Assembly (NCBI RefSeq): GCF_902706185.1
Contig: NZ_CACSJM010000020.1
Coordinates: forward strand, 1 to 55,525
Length of the DNA stretch: 55,525 nt
DNA from: Roseomonas sp. 18066
GTDB taxonomy: Bacteria; Pseudomonadota; Alphaproteobacteria; Acetobacterales; Acetobacteraceae
Direction of reading: 5' to 3'
The translations under genes and the position numbers were made by a program. A model generated the notes under the pieces. That model was not told where the DNA came from and did no database searches. It saw nothing but the letters and a program-made list of their open reading frames with translations. Positions 44,537 through 54,643 of the stretch are shown here, piece after piece. Within the stretch, counting starts at the first letter, position 1. Each line of letters opens with the position of its first letter.

Positions 44537-46111
44537 ATGGCCGCGCTCCTCCTCGTCCTGCTGCTGGCCAGCCTGCTGACGCCGGCCTCGGCGCAGGGCG
44601 AATCGCCCTTCTCCCGCCCGCAGTTGCGCGGTGTGCTGCGCGAGGCCTTCACCGCCATCATCGACCGCCACCTGGAAGCCGCGGCGCCGGGCGACCTGGC
44701 GCTGTGGTCGCTGCGCGGCCTCGGCGCGCTGGACACCAGCCTGGTGGCCGATGTGCAGGACGGCATGTTGCGGCTGCGCCAGGGGCCCGGCGTGCTGCGC
44801 GAGGCGCCGCTGCCCGGCCGCCCGACCGCCATCCCGCCGGAGGCGGCCGCGCGCGGCCGCCCGCTTGTGGCGCAGCCCGCAGCCCTGCCGCCCGCCGCCA
44901 TGCCCGACCTGCTGGCCGACAGCCTGTCGCAATTCTACGCCGAGGCCTGGCAGGCCTCCCCCGCGCTGCGCCGCGCCGGCATGGAAGGGCTGCTGCAGGC
45001 GGGCTTCGACGAGGTCTTCAACCACCTCGACCCCTATAGCCGCTACATCACCGCCGAGGAGGCCTGGCAGGCGCGGCAGCGCCGGGTCGGCCAGTCCGGC
45101 CTGGGCCTGCGCGTCGCCGCCGGCCAGCGCGACACGCTGGTCATCGCCACCCTGGTGCCGGATGGCGAGGCGGCGCGGGCCGGGCTGCGCGAGGGCGACG
45201 TGCTGCGCAGCATCGATGGCGTCGCCATCTCCGCCCGCCGCATCATCATGGCGGCCGAGATGCTGGAGGGCCCGCCGGGCAGCGAGGTGGCGCTGGAGCT
45301 GCGCCGCGGCAACCAACGCCTGTCGGTGGTGCTGCGGCGTGCCAGCCAGCTGCTGCAGCCGCTGCAGGCGGAGACGCAGGACGGCATCCTGTGGATGCGC
45401 ATCGCCGCCTTCTCGGCCACCACCACCGAGCAGGTCTCGGCAGCCCTGAACGCCGCCTTCGCGCAGGCCACGCCGCCGCGCGGCGTGGTGCTGGACCTGC
45501 GCGGCAATCGCGGCGGCATCCTGACCCAGGCGATGACGGTGGCCGACGCCTTCCTGTCGGGCGGCCCCGTGGCGCAAAGCCTGGGGCGGCATCCGGAGGC
45601 GCAGCGCGTCTGGAACGCTGCCGGCAGCGACCTCGCCCAGGGCGCCCCGGTGGTGATCATGGTCGATGGCCGCACCGCCTCGGCCGCCGAGATCGTCGCG
45701 GCGGCGCTCGGCGACCGCGGCCGCGCCGTGGTGGTGGGCAGCGCCACCCTGGGCAAGGGGCTGATCCAGATCGTCATCCCGCTGTCCAATGGCGCGGAGG
45801 TGCTGATCTCCTGGTCGCGCGTCCTGGCGCCGCGCGGCTGGCCGGTGCAGGGCCTGGGCGTGCTGCCGGCGGTCTGCACCAGCCTGGGCGTCGAAGCGCT
45901 GCGCAGCGGGCTGCAGATGCTGGGCCAGGGCCAGCCGCCGATGGGCCCGGTGCTGGCCCGCGCCCGCCTGGCCCGGCCGCCGGTGCCGGCCAGCGAGGTC
46001 ACCGCGCTGCGCGCCAGCTGCCCGCCGGCCGAGGGGCGTGACCTGGATGTCCAGGCGGCGCGCACCCTGCTGAACAGCCCGGCGACCTATCGCGCCGCCC
46101 TGCCCCGCTGA
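44537..46111 (+). CDS. S41-family C-terminal processing peptidase
   Basis: The 524-residue exported protease starts with a signal peptide (MAALLLVLLLASLLTPASAQ). It has FNHLDPYSRYITAEE, a PDZ domain (GQSGLGLRVAAGQRDTLVIA, AARAGLREGDVLRSIDGVAI), and the S41 core VVLDLRGNRGGILTQAM. The Ser-Lys dyad is Ser382 in DGRTASAAEIVAAALGDRG and Lys407 in GSATLGKGLIQIVIPL. CtpA-like enzymes trim C-termini of periplasmic proteins. ATG 44537 was chosen for the signal peptide; the open frame upstream overlaps rnr. The order topA-rnr-S41-rpmG is typical of the group. Confidence 0.92.
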   Translation: MAALLLVLLLASLLTPASAQGESPFSRPQLRGVLREAFTAIIDRHLEAAAPGDLALWSLRGLGALDTSLVADVQDGMLRLRQGPGVLREAPLPGRPTAIPPEAAARGRPLVAQPAALPPAAMPDLLADSLSQFYAEAWQASPALRRAGMEGLLQAGFDEVFNHLDPYSRYITAEEAWQARQRRVGQSGLGLRVAAGQRDTLVIATLVPDGEAARAGLREGDVLRSIDGVAISARRIIMAAEMLEGPPGSEVALELRRGNQRLSVVLRRASQLLQPLQAETQDGILWMRIAAFSATTTEQVSAALNAAFAQATPPRGVVLDLRGNRGGILTQAMTVADAFLSGGPVAQSLGRHPEAQRVWNAAGSDLAQGAPVVIMVDGRTASAAEIVAAALGDRGRAVVVGSATLGKGLIQIVIPLSNGAEVLISWSRVLAPRGWPVQGLGVLPAVCTSLGVEALRSGLQMLGQGQPPMGPVLARARLARPPVPASEVTALRASCPPAEGRDLDVQAARTLLNSPATYRAALPR

Positions 46112-46189
46112 ACCACGCTTCCGTCGGCCCGATTCGCGGCAAAACAGCGGCCTAGCAGCGGCAAAAGCCGCCCCCGGCGCAGCTTCCCC

Positions 46190-46217
46190 TTGACTGGCGG
46201 GCCCAGATGGCTAGGTT
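46190..46217 (+). promoter_or_regulatory. Probable promoter of rpmG
   Basis: TTGACT (46190-46195) and TAGGTT (46212-46217) are spaced by 16 bp. The -35 matches 5 of 6 bases; the -10 is weak but of a form seen in alphaproteobacteria. The rpmG ATG is 83 bp downstream. Confidence 0.45.
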
Positions 46218-46300
46218 GCGCCATCTCGCGTCGCACCCGGGTGCGCGGCCTTTACGTCGCCCGGCTTGTGGTGCCCCAACGGCGCCCACGGAACAATGTC

Positions 46301-46468
46301 ATGGCCAAGTCGAACACAATCCTGATCAAGCTCGTCAGCACCGCTGACACCGGCTATTTCTACGTGACCAAGAAAAACACCCGGAACACCACCGGGAAGC
46401 TGGAAATGCGCAAGTACGATCCGGTCGCCCGGAAGCACGTCGCGTTCCGCGAGTCGAAGATCAAGTAA
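46301..46468 (+). CDS. rpmG: 50S ribosomal protein L33
   Basis: The 55-residue protein starts [20 protein letters not shown] and ends [11 protein letters not shown], matching the Cys-free bacterial L33 type with [23 protein letters not shown] 46301 gives the exact family start. It is convergent with pleD, with a strong hairpin terminator between them. The rpmG-pleD proximity is also seen in other alphaproteobacteria. Confidence 0.98.
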   Translation: MAKSNTILIKLVSTADTGYFYVTKKNTRNTTGKLEMRKYDPVARKHVAFRESKIK

Positions 46469-46516
46469 TCTGCTGCCGCGGCATCGCCGCGGCGAGGATT
46501 GCAGGATCTGCGAACG

Positions 46517-46549
46517 AAAAAGGCCGCATCCCCGGATGCGGCCTTTTTT
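46517..46549. terminator. Bidirectional intrinsic terminator between rpmG and pleD
   Basis: GGCCGCATCC (46522-46531) pairs perfectly with GGATGCGGCC (46534-46543). The stem is preceded by five A (46517-46521) and followed by six T (46544-46549), so it can terminate transcription from both sides: rpmG on plus and pleD on minus. Confidence 0.93.
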
Positions 46550-46573
46550 CGTGGCTTTGACGCCGCGCTGCCC

Positions 46574-47956
46574 TCAGGCGACGTCGGCATCCTTCTTCTT
46601 CCAGTCCTCGGCCCCGGCCAGCTCCACCCGGTTGCGGCCATTGGCCTTGGCCCGGTACAGCGCCGAATCGGAGGCCGCCACCAGCGCCGCCAGATTCTGC
46701 CCCTGCCCGGTCAGCGCCACGCCGATGCTGGCGGTGATCGACAGCGACTGCCCCTGCCCGATCAGCACCGGCTGCTCGGCCATGGCCTGGCGCAGGCGGT
46801 TGGCGACCTGCAGCGCCTCCTCCTGCTGGGTCTCGGCCATGGCGACGATGAATTCCTCGCCGCCGAAGCGGGCCACCACGTCGACGGCGCGCAGATGCTC
46901 CTTCATGCGGCCGGCCACCTCGCGCAGCACCTGGTCGCCGACGGCATGGCCATGGGTGTCGTTGACCGTCTTGAAGCGGTCGACATCGAGCAGCAGCACG
47001 GCGACGGCGCCGGCGCGCAGCAGCCCCTCCAGGTGGCGGGTGACGTAGCGGCGGTTGCGCAGCCCGGTCAGGCTGTCGGTCACCGCCAGCTCCAGCGAGC
47101 GGTCCAGGTCGGCGCGCAGCCGCTCCTGATAGCGCTTGCGGCGGATCTGGTTGCGGATGCGGGCGCGCAGCTCGTTGGGATCGACCGGGCGCAGCACATG
47201 GTCGTTGGCGCCGAGGTCGAAGCCGCGCAGCACCTGGGCGCGCTGGTCGGCATCGGCGATCAGCAGCAGCGGCAGGTCGCGCGTCGCCGCCTGAGCGCGC
47301 AGGCGCGACGCCAGGCGCAGCCCCTCGCCGCCTTCCAGCGACAGGCTCAGCATGGCCAGGTCGAAATGCCCGCGCGACAGCGACGCCCAGGCCTCGGCCA
47401 GGCTGCCGGCCAGCTGCAGGGTCACGCCTTCGGCGGCCAGCACGCTGCCCAGCAGCTCGGCCTCGTTGACGTCCTCGGTGGCCAGCAGCACCGCGGCGCC
47501 GGCCACCCCTTCCGAGGGCCGCTCCTGCGGCTCAAAGCCGAGGTCGAGGGCGGTCTCGGCGCGCAGCCGGAAGGCGTCGAGCACCTGCTTCATGCGCAGC
47601 AGGGCGCGCAGCCGGGCGAACAGCGTCGGGTGGTCGACGGGCTTCGACAAGAAGTCGTCGGCCCCCGCCTCCAGCCCGCGCACCCGCTCGGCCGGGTCGA
47701 CCAGGGCGGTGACCATGACCACCGGGATCTGCGCGGTCAGCGGATTGGCCTTCAGCCGCCGGCAGACCTCGTAGCCATCCATGCCCGGCATCATCACATC
47801 GAGCAGGATGACATCGGGCAGCCATTCCTCGGCGCGCTGCAGCGCCTCCGGCCCGGAGGAGGCCAGGGTTACCTCGTAATATTCGGCGTTCAGCCGCGCT
47901 TCGAGCAGGCGCAGATTGGCGGCGATATCATCGACGACCAGGACGCGGGCGGTCAT
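46574..47956 (-). CDS. pleD: PleD-type diguanylate cyclase response regulator
   Basis: The 460-residue protein has the PleD order REC-REC-GGDEF. REC1 is complete (VLVVDDIAANLRLLEARLNA, Asp53 in ILLDVMMPGMDGYEV, Lys in DFLSKPVDHPTL). REC2 is degenerate: the Asp position reads LAMLSLSLEGGEG and the Lys is Arg (VLRPVDPNEL), as expected for the dimerisation adaptor. The cyclase has VARFGGEEFIVAMAE with an inhibitory site R-A-V-D five residues before GGEEF, and NDTHGHAVGDQVL. It makes cyclic di-GMP when phosphorylated and is feedback-inhibited. No divK was found beside it. Confidence 0.95.
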   Translation of the reverse strand: MTARVLVVDDIAANLRLLEARLNAEYYEVTLASSGPEALQRAEEWLPDVILLDVMMPGMDGYEVCRRLKANPLTAQIPVVMVTALVDPAERVRGLEAGADDFLSKPVDHPTLFARLRALLRMKQVLDAFRLRAETALDLGFEPQERPSEGVAGAAVLLATEDVNEAELLGSVLAAEGVTLQLAGSLAEAWASLSRGHFDLAMLSLSLEGGEGLRLASRLRAQAATRDLPLLLIADADQRAQVLRGFDLGANDHVLRPVDPNELRARIRNQIRRKRYQERLRADLDRSLELAVTDSLTGLRNRRYVTRHLEGLLRAGAVAVLLLDVDRFKTVNDTHGHAVGDQVLREVAGRMKEHLRAVDVVARFGGEEFIVAMAETQQEEALQVANRLRQAMAEQPVLIGQGQSLSITASIGVALTGQGQNLAALVAASDSALYRAKANGRNRVELAGAEDWKKKDADVA

Positions 47957-48185
47957 GCCGAAATTCCCCTGCCGGGGGCTGTCCCTGCCCGTCGCCGCGC
48001 CACCCGTTCATCCCTGCCAGCCATCCGTGTCGTTCCCGCTGCTTGCCGGAGCTTGCCGACGGGGTCTTCCCATCGAAGCCGGGGGAGGCTGGCTGAAGCC
48101 TGGCTGCCCTTCGACCATCTCGATCTTAGCAAGATTGCATCGTCGGAGCGAGGCTCCACGGCCAGGCTTCGCGCGCCGGCGCGGC

Positions 48186-48794
48186 TCAGCCGTTGGAAAG
48201 CTGCGCGACCAGGCCGGCGAGAAACAAGGTGAGGGCCAGGTCGAGGAAGACCAGGCCGGCCGCCTGGAGCCCGCCCACGCCCAGCGCCGCGCGCGCGGCG
48301 AACCATTGCAGCCACAGCGCATAGGCGATGCCGACCAGGCTGGCGGCGGGCTGCAGCTCCACCGGCAGCAGCCAGCGCGCCAGCAGCGTGAAGACCAACA
48401 GGATCGCGTATTGCAGCAGATTGACCCAGTTCCAGGTCGCCACCAGCCGCGGCCAGAGGGCGCCACGCCCCATCCGCTCGGCCATCGGCAGGGCGGCGAG
48501 CGCGAAGGCCACCCAGCCGGCGGCATAGCCGGTCAGCTGCGCCACCACGGCGCGTGGCGTGGCCAGCGTGGCCCCGATCGCCGCGGCCTCGCCGGAAGGA
48601 TCGCCCGGCGCCGCATCCAGCAGCAGCCGCATCACCAGGAAGATCGGCAGGCAGAAGGCGGCCGCCCAGAAGGAGCGCCCCGCGCCCTCGGCGCCGACCG
48701 GCATCCAGGCGATGCCCTCGACCCGGCCGCGTGCCAGCAGCAGCGCGCCGCGCAGCCCGGCATAGATCTCGGCGATCGGCAGGCGCGGCACCAT
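48186..48794 (-). CDS. Hypothetical multi-pass membrane protein
   Basis: I do not recognise a characterised family for this 202-residue protein. It shows about five hydrophobic segments: FWAAAFCLPIFLVMRLLLDA, LTGYAAGWVAFALAALPMAE, LLQYAILLVFTLLARWLL, LVGIAYALWLQWFAARAAL and AAGLVFLDLALTLFLAGLVA. It starts 8 bases after the dapE stop and is probably co-transcribed with dapD-dapE. The layout slightly resembles Yip1-like membrane proteins. No enzymatic motif is seen. The stretch 47957-48185 holds no gene. Confidence 0.75.
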   Translation of the reverse strand: MVPRLPIAEIYAGLRGALLLARGRVEGIAWMPVGAEGAGRSFWAAAFCLPIFLVMRLLLDAAPGDPSGEAAAIGATLATPRAVVAQLTGYAAGWVAFALAALPMAERMGRGALWPRLVATWNWVNLLQYAILLVFTLLARWLLPVELQPAASLVGIAYALWLQWFAARAALGVGGLQAAGLVFLDLALTLFLAGLVAQLSNG

Positions 48795-48802
48795 GCCGGC
48801 GG

Positions 48803-49930
48803 TCAGCCGGGGGCCAGCCGGCGGATGACGCCGGCATAGAGGCGGGCCAGCGCCCGCAGCTCCTCCACCGGCGTCGATTCATCGGCCTTGTGCATGGTCG
48901 TCCCCACCGCGCCGAGCTCGGCCACGGGACAGTAGCGGGTGATGAAGCGGGCGTCGGAAGTGCCGCCGCCGGTGTCGAGCTGCGGCGTCACCCCGGTCTC
49001 CGCCTGCGTCGCCGCGACCAGCGCGTCGACGAAGGGGCCGGGAGAGGTCAGAAAACTTTCGCCGGAGCAGACGGTGTCGAGCTCGTAGCGCGCCTCCTCC
49101 GCGTCCAGCGCGGCGCGCAGCAGGGCGATCAGCGAGGTCGAGGAATGCAAGTCGTTGAAGCGGATGTTCAGCTTCGCCCGCGCCGTGCCCGGGATGACAT
49201 TCGTCGCCGGATTGCCGACATCGACGCTGGTCACCTGCAGGGTCGAGGGCTCGAACCACTCGCTGCCGGTATCGAGCGGCTGCGCGGTCAGCCGGTGCAG
49301 CACGCGGACCAGCCGGTGCACCGGGTTGTCGGCGCGCTGCGGATAGGCGGCATGGCCCTGCACCCCGTGCAGGGTGATGGCGGCATTGAGGCTGCCGCGA
49401 CGGCCGATCTTGATGGTGTCGCCGAGCACCGCCTTGCTGGTCGGCTCGCCGACCACGCAGACATCCGGCACCTGGCCGTTCTCGGCCATCCAGCCCAGCA
49501 CCTTCACCGTGCCGTCGACCGAGGGGCCTTCCTCGTCGCCGGTGATCAGCAGCGACAGGCTGCCGGGCAGGTCGCGCGGCAGGCTGGCGATGGCGGCGAT
49601 CCAGGCGGCGATGCCGCCCTTCATGTCGGTGGCCCCGCGGCCCAGCAGCAGCCCGTCGCGGATCTCGGCGCCGAAGGGATCGGCGGTCCAGCCGGCCAGG
49701 TCGCCGGGCGGCACCACGTCGGTATGCCCGGCGAAGCAGAGATGCGGCGATCCCGTGCCGCGGCGGGCGAAGAGGTTCTCCACCTCCTCCCCCTCCGGGC
49801 CGAAGCGCAGCCGGGTGCAGGCGAAGCCCAGCGGCTGCAGCGCCGCCTCCAGCACCGCGAGCGCCCCCGCATCGGCGGGGGTGACGCTCGGGCACCGGAT
49901 CAGCGCCTGCAGCAGCGGCACGGGGTCCAT
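48803..49930 (-). CDS. dapE: Succinyl-diaminopimelate desuccinylase
   Basis: The 375-residue M20 metallo-enzyme has [15 protein letters not shown], the metal site [35 protein letters not shown], the catalytic [40 protein letters not shown], and [15 protein letters not shown] with TTMHKADE. It hydrolyses N-succinyl-LL-diaminopimelate in lysine and peptidoglycan precursor synthesis. It follows dapD by 7 bases; the two enzymes act in the same succinylase branch. Confidence 0.97.
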   Translation of the reverse strand: MDPVPLLQALIRCPSVTPADAGALAVLEAALQPLGFACTRLRFGPEGEEVENLFARRGTGSPHLCFAGHTDVVPPGDLAGWTADPFGAEIRDGLLLGRGATDMKGGIAAWIAAIASLPRDLPGSLSLLITGDEEGPSVDGTVKVLGWMAENGQVPDVCVVGEPTSKAVLGDTIKIGRRGSLNAAITLHGVQGHAAYPQRADNPVHRLVRVLHRLTAQPLDTGSEWFEPSTLQVTSVDVGNPATNVIPGTARAKLNIRFNDLHSSTSLIALLRAALDAEEARYELDTVCSGESFLTSPGPFVDALVAATQAETGVTPQLDTGGGTSDARFITRYCPVAELGAVGTTMHKADESTPVEELRALARLYAGVIRRLAPG

Positions 49931-49937
49931 GGCGGCG

Positions 49938-50759
49938 TCAGTCCCGCAGCAGCTCGTTGATCGAGGTCTTGCTGCGGGTCTGCGCGTCGACGCGCTTGAC
50001 GATGACGGCGCAGTAGAGGCTGGGGCCCGGCGTGCCGTCCGGCAGCGGTTTGCCCGGCAGGCTGCCCGGCACCACGACCGAATAGGCCGGCACCTGGCCG
50101 ACGAAGACCTCGCCGGTCGCGCGGTCGATGATCTTGGTGGACGCGCCGAGGAAAACGCCCATGGCGAGAACGGCGCCATCACCCACGATGACGCCCTCGG
50201 CCACTTCCGAGCGGGCACCGATGAAGCAGTTGTCGCCGATCACCACCGGATTGGCCTGCAGCGGCTCCAGCACGCCGCCGATGCCGGCGCCGCCCGAGAT
50301 ATGGCAGTTCTTGCCGATCTGGGCGCAGGAGCCGACGGTGGCCCAGGTGTCGATCATGGTGTTGGTGTCGACGCGGGCGCCCAGGTTGACGAATGAGGGC
50401 ATCAGCACCACGCCCGGCGCGATATAGGCCGAGCGGCGCACCACGGCGCCGGGAACGGCGCGGAAGCCGGCTTCCTTGAAGCGGTTCTCGCCCCAGCCGG
50501 CGAACTTCAGCGGCACCTTGTCGTAGTAGCCGCCTTCCATGACGGCGCTGTCCTCCAGGCGGAAGGACAGCAGCACCGCCTGCTTCAGCCACTGGTTGAC
50601 CTTCCAGCCGCCCTGCCCGTCCGGCTCGGCGACCCGCGCCTGGCCCGAATCGAGCAGCTCGAGGGCGGTCTCCACCGCCTCCCGGTCAGCGCCCTTGGTG
50701 GCGGCGGAGAGCTCGGCGCGGCGCTCCCAGAGAGCCTCGATGGTGGCGGCAAGCGTCAT
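49938..50759 (-). CDS. dapD: Tetrahydrodipicolinate N-succinyltransferase
   Basis: The 273-residue protein has the N-terminal helical part ([46 protein letters not shown]). A left-handed beta-helix of hexapeptide repeats follows ([60 protein letters not shown]). It transfers succinyl from succinyl-CoA to tetrahydrodipicolinate. ATG 50759 ([10 protein letters not shown]) is the family start; the longer upstream frame is not conserved. It is the first gene of dapD-dapE. Confidence 0.97.
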   Translation of the reverse strand: MTLAATIEALWERRAELSAATKGADREAVETALELLDSGQARVAEPDGQGGWKVNQWLKQAVLLSFRLEDSAVMEGGYYDKVPLKFAGWGENRFKEAGFRAVPGAVVRRSAYIAPGVVLMPSFVNLGARVDTNTMIDTWATVGSCAQIGKNCHISGGAGIGGVLEPLQANPVVIGDNCFIGARSEVAEGVIVGDGAVLAMGVFLGASTKIIDRATGEVFVGQVPAYSVVVPGSLPGKPLPDGTPGPSLYCAVIVKRVDAQTRSKTSINELLRD

Positions 50760-50840
50760 GGCAGAAACCCCGATCAGCACGAAATCCGTCGCGCCGGTAT
50801 CGGGGTCGCCCACAGCGCTGTCAACGCCGCGTGGTGCGGA

Positions 50841-50860
50841 CCGGGCGCCGAGGCGCCCGG
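50841..50860. terminator. Strong GC hairpin downstream of argB
   Basis: CCGGGCGCC (50841-50849) and GGCGCCCGG (50852-50860) form a 9-bp perfect stem 10 bases after the argB stop on the minus strand. There is no T-run, so it may be a factor-assisted terminator or an mRNA-stabilising structure. Confidence 0.4.
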
Positions 50861-50869
50861 CCCTTCCGG

Positions 50870-51754
50870 TCAGGGCCGGATCAGCGTGCCGGCGCCGCCA
50901 TCGGTGAACAGCTCGATCAGCACCGCATGCGGCACCCGGCCATCGACGATGACCGCGCCCTTCACCCCCTGCTCGATCGCATAGATGCAGGTCTCGATCT
51001 TCGGAATCATGCCGCCCGAGATCCAGCCGGCGGCGATGCCCGCGCGGGCCTCGGCCACCGTCATCTCCGGGATCAGCTTCTTGTCGGCATCCAGCACGCC
51101 GGGCACGTCGGTCAGCATCAGCAGCCGCGAGGCGCTGAGCGCGCCGGCGATGGCGCCCGCCGCCGTGTCGGCATTGATGTTGTAGGTCTGCCCATCGGCG
51201 CCGACCCCCACCGGGGCGACGACGGGGACGATATCGGCCGCGATCAGCAGCTCCAGCACCTGCGGGTCGACATGCTCGGGCTCGCCCACGAAGCCCAGGT
51301 CGAGCACCCGCTCGATGTTGCTGTCCGGGTCGCGGTAGGTGCGGGTCAGCTTGCGGGCGCGGATCAGCCCGCCATCCTTGCCGGAAATGCCCACCGAGAT
51401 GGCGCCTGCCCGGGTGATGCAGTCGGCGACCTGCTTGTTGACGGTGCCGGACAGGACCATCTCGACCACGTCGACCACGGCGGCGTCGGTGACGCGCAGC
51501 CCGTTGACGAAGGTCGACTGGACGTTCAGCCGCTTCAGCATGGCGTTGATCTGCGGCCCGCCACCATGCACGACCACGGGGTTGACCCCCATCTGCTCGA
51601 GCAGCGCCATGTCGCGGCCGAAGCGGGCCGCGGCAGCTTCCTCGCCCATCGCGTGGCCGCCGTACTTCACGACGATGATCTGGTCATCATATCGCTTCAG
51701 GAAGGGCAGCGCGCCGGCGAGGATTTCCATCTGGTTACGCGCGTCGTCGGTCAT
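50870..51754 (-). CDS. argB: Acetylglutamate kinase
   Basis: The 294-residue amino-acid kinase has [91 protein letters not shown] and [20 protein letters not shown]. It phosphorylates N-acetylglutamate, the second step in arginine synthesis. The N-terminal helix ([20 protein letters not shown]) is that of the hexameric, arginine-inhibited type. Confidence 0.98.
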   Translation of the reverse strand: MTDDARNQMEILAGALPFLKRYDDQIIVVKYGGHAMGEEAAAARFGRDMALLEQMGVNPVVVHGGGPQINAMLKRLNVQSTFVNGLRVTDAAVVDVVEMVLSGTVNKQVADCITRAGAISVGISGKDGGLIRARKLTRTYRDPDSNIERVLDLGFVGEPEHVDPQVLELLIAADIVPVVAPVGVGADGQTYNINADTAAGAIAGALSASRLLMLTDVPGVLDADKKLIPEMTVAEARAGIAAGWISGGMIPKIETCIYAIEQGVKGAVIVDGRVPHAVLIELFTDGGAGTLIRP

Positions 51755-51859
51755 GACCCTGGCTCTCGTCCGGTCCCGTGTGGCGCACAGGCCTTACGGG
51801 AAGCCGGGCGAGAGGGTCAAGGGGCGGGCCGATGACGGCCCTGCCCCCGGCGGCTCTGG

Positions 51860-52525
51860 TCAGGCCGGCAGGGCCAGCGCGGCGAGCTCGGCGCGGAGCT
51901 CGCCCATGCCGTCGCCGTTGCGGCTGCTGCTGGTGATCAGCAGCGGATGGGCGGCGGTGTTCTGGCGGATCAGCTCGCGCACCTCGTCCTGGCGCTTGGC
52001 CAGGGGCCCGGGCTTCACGTCATCGGCCTTGGTCAGCACGATCTGGAAGATCACGGCCGCATCGCTCAGCAGCTTCATGGCGGCGCGGTCGCTCGGCTTG
52101 GTCTCGATCCGCGCATCCATCAGCAGCACCACGCGGCGCAGGTTCGGCCGGCCGCGCAGGAAGTCGAACATCAGCCCCTGCCAGTCCTCCTTCACGCTCT
52201 TGGCGGCCTGGGCGTAGCCGTAGCCAGGCATGTCGACCAAGGCGAGGCGGTCGCCCAGGTTGAAGAAGTTCAGCTGCTTGGTGCGGCCCGGCGTGCCGGA
52301 GACGCGGGCCAGCGCGGTCTGGCCGGTCAGCGCATTGACCAGCGAGGACTTGCCGACATTGGAGCGGCCGCAGAAGGCCACCTCCGGAAGCTCCGAAGGT
52401 GGCAGTTGCTCCAGCTTCTGCGCCGCGTAGTAGAACTCGCAGGGACGGCAGAACAGCAGCCGCCCCTGCTCGATCAGCGCCGCGCGCGCCTCGTCGTCGA
52501 AGGCGTCCAGCAGGCCGCCGCTCAT
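51860..52525 (-). CDS. engB: Ribosome-biogenesis GTPase EngB/YsxC
   Basis: The 221-residue GTPase has G1 AFCGRSNVGKSSLVNALTG, the G2 threonine in SGTPGRTKQLNFFNL, G3 LVDMPGYGYA, G4 VLTKADDVK and G5 ITSSSRN. It helps large-subunit assembly. The start overlaps the yidC stop (ATGA, 52522-52525), in the common order rpmH-rnpA-yidD-yidC-engB. Confidence 0.97.
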   Translation of the reverse strand: MSGGLLDAFDDEARAALIEQGRLLFCRPCEFYYAAQKLEQLPPSELPEVAFCGRSNVGKSSLVNALTGQTALARVSGTPGRTKQLNFFNLGDRLALVDMPGYGYAQAAKSVKEDWQGLMFDFLRGRPNLRRVVLLMDARIETKPSDRAAMKLLSDAAVIFQIVLTKADDVKPGPLAKRQDEVRELIRQNTAAHPLLITSSSRNGDGMGELRAELAALALPA

Positions 52526-54294
52526 CCCTTGGCCTTCGCCGGCAGCTTGCCGGTCGCCTTCTCGCGCTTACGGGCCTCACGCTCGTGGCGCATGATATAG
52601 GCCTGCTGGGCGATCGAGAGCAGGTTGTTCCAGGACCAGTAGATCACCAGGCCGGCCGGGAAGCTCGCCAGCATGAAGGTGAAGATGATCGGCATGAAGG
52701 TGAACAGCTTGGCCTGGATCGGGTCGGCCGGCGCCGGGTTCAGCTTCTGCTGGAAGAACATGGTCAGGCCCATGATCAGCGCCCAGACCGGCATGTGTAG
52801 CATCGCCGGCGGATCCCACGGGATCAGGCCGAAGAGGGTGAACAGGTTGGTCGGGTCGGGCGCCGACAGGTCACGGATCCAGCCGAAGAACGGCGCATGC
52901 CGCATCTCGATGGTGACGAACAGCACCTTGTAGAGGGCGAAGAACACCGGGATCTGGATCAGCATGGGCAGGCAGCCCGAGGCCGGGTTGACCTTCTCCG
53001 TCCGGTACAGCGCCATCATCTCCGCCTGCGCCTTGGACGGATCGTCCTTATAGCGCTCGCGGATCTCGGTCATCTTCGGCGTCAGCACCTTCATGCGCGC
53101 CATCGACTTGTAGGCCTTGTTGGCCAACGGGAAGAAGGCGAGCTTCAGTGCAACCGTGAACAGCAGGATCGCCAGACCGAAATTGCCGAGCAGCTTGAAC
53201 AGGTAGTCCAGCGCATAGAAGAACGGCTTGGTCATGAAGTAGAACCAGCCGAAGTCGATTGCCTTATCGAAATCGGTGACGCCCAGATTGTCGCGATAGG
53301 CGTCCAGCAGATGCACTTCCTTGGCGCCGGCGAACAGCCGGGTCGCCATCACGCCATTGCCGCCGGCACCGACCGACTGCGGGGCCGGCGTGGTGAAGTC
53401 CACCTGCCAGCGGTCCTGGCCGCTCTCGGCCACATGGCGCCAGGCGGTCTTCAGCGGCTGCGCCGCGTCGACCGGGCTGATCGCCGCCAGCCAGTACTTG
53501 TCGGTGAAGCCGGCCCAGCCACCGCTGGTCTCCTGGCTCAGCGCGACGCCGGCGGCCTTGGCGCCCTCGTCCTTGGCATGGCTGTAGGTCTGCTCGTTCA
53601 GGCGGCCGTTCAGCACGCCGACGAAGCCTTCATGCAGGATGTAGAAGCCGGCCACCTGCGGCGTGCGCTCGCGGCGGACGCGGGTCCAGGGCAGCACCTG
53701 CACCGCCTCGGCGCCGCTGTTCACCACCTTCTGCTCGACCTGGAACATGAAGTTCCGGTCGAGGCTGACGAGGATCTGGAAGGTCTGGCCCTGACCATTT
53801 TCCCAGGACAGCGTCACCGGGCTGTCGGGCCCGAGCGGGCCGCCGCTGGCGGTCCAGTCGGTCTCGCTGTCGGGGACGCGGGTGCGGCCATCGGCGGCCG
53901 ACCAGCCCCACTGCGCGAAATACGGCTGCAGCTCTTCGCGGGGCGCGAACATACGCACCTGCGGCGAGCCGGGTGCCGTGGTCTCGCGGTAGTCCTTCAG
54001 CACCAGGTCGTCCAGCCGGGCGCCGCGCAGCAGCAGGCTGCCGGACAGGCGCGGGCTGTCGATCTGCAGGCGCTGCGGCGCCGCCCGGTTGGCCTGGGCG
54101 GCCACGGCGGCGTCGGTGCTGCCCGGATTGGCCGGGGTCACCGCCGCGCTCGGCGTCGCCGGGCTGGCAGGCGCCTGCTGGCTGACCGCGGCGGGGGCCG
54201 GCGCAGGCGGGGTGGTCTCGCGCTTCCAAAGGTCGAACGCCAGCAGGATGCCGATCGAAATCGCAATCGCGGCGAGGAGTCGCTTCTGGTCCAT
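52522..54294 (-). CDS. yidC: Membrane protein insertase YidC
   Basis: The 590-residue protein has an N-terminal helix (KRLLAAIAISIGILLAFDLW), an Ala/Pro-rich linker and a large periplasmic beta domain (SPVTLSWENGQGQTFQILVS, FYILHEGFVGVLNGRLNEQT). The conserved five-helix insertase core follows: FFYALDYLFKLLGNFGLAIL, MKVLTPKMTEIRERYKDDPS, NPASGCLPMLIQIPVFFALY. The tail is basic. It inserts and folds inner-membrane proteins with or without SecYEG. ATG 54294 is the family start; the longer frame overlaps yidD. Confidence 0.97.
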   Translation of the reverse strand: MDQKRLLAAIAISIGILLAFDLWKRETTPPAPAPAAVSQQAPASPATPSAAVTPANPGSTDAAVAAQANRAAPQRLQIDSPRLSGSLLLRGARLDDLVLKDYRETTAPGSPQVRMFAPREELQPYFAQWGWSAADGRTRVPDSETDWTASGGPLGPDSPVTLSWENGQGQTFQILVSLDRNFMFQVEQKVVNSGAEAVQVLPWTRVRRERTPQVAGFYILHEGFVGVLNGRLNEQTYSHAKDEGAKAAGVALSQETSGGWAGFTDKYWLAAISPVDAAQPLKTAWRHVAESGQDRWQVDFTTPAPQSVGAGGNGVMATRLFAGAKEVHLLDAYRDNLGVTDFDKAIDFGWFYFMTKPFFYALDYLFKLLGNFGLAILLFTVALKLAFFPLANKAYKSMARMKVLTPKMTEIRERYKDDPSKAQAEMMALYRTEKVNPASGCLPMLIQIPVFFALYKVLFVTIEMRHAPFFGWIRDLSAPDPTNLFTLFGLIPWDPPAMLHMPVWALIMGLTMFFQQKLNPAPADPIQAKLFTFMPIIFTFMLASFPAGLVIYWSWNNLLSIAQQAYIMRHEREARKREKATGKLPAKAKG

Positions 54295-54307
54295 CGGATC
54301 CGTGCCG

Positions 54308-54643
54308 TCAGGCCTTGGTGTGGGCCACCGCACGAGGCGGCGGGCAGGGGGAGGACGCCGTCGGCGGCGCCTCGGAGGAATCTTGCGGCGCCGCCGCCGC
54401 TGGCACCGGGTCGTAGCCACCGGGGTGCCAGGGGTGGCAGCGCAGGATACGCCGCGCGGCGAGCCAGGAACCCCTGGCCGCGCCATGGTCGTCCAGCGCC
54501 TCGATCGCATAGGCGCTGCAATGCGGGTAGAAGCGGCAATGGCTGCCGATCACCCCGCGCAGGGTCAGCTGGTAGCCGCGCACTGCGCCCTTCAGCAGCC
54601 AGGCTGCCGGATCGGACCGGAAGCCGCGACGCAGCCGGTTCAT
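54308..54643 (-). CDS. yidD: Membrane protein insertion efficiency factor YidD
   Basis: The 111-residue protein has the YidD motif set: [40 protein letters not shown], and [18 protein letters not shown] with the conserved cysteines. The C-terminal 35 residues are Pro/Ser-rich and variable. It overlaps the rnpA stop (54640-54643) and precedes yidC by 13 bases. Confidence 0.95.
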   Translation of the reverse strand: MNRLRRGFRSDPAAWLLKGAVRGYQLTLRGVIGSHCRFYPHCSAYAIEALDDHGAARGSWLAARRILRCHPWHPGGYDPVPAAAAPQDSSEAPPTASSPCPPPRAVAHTKA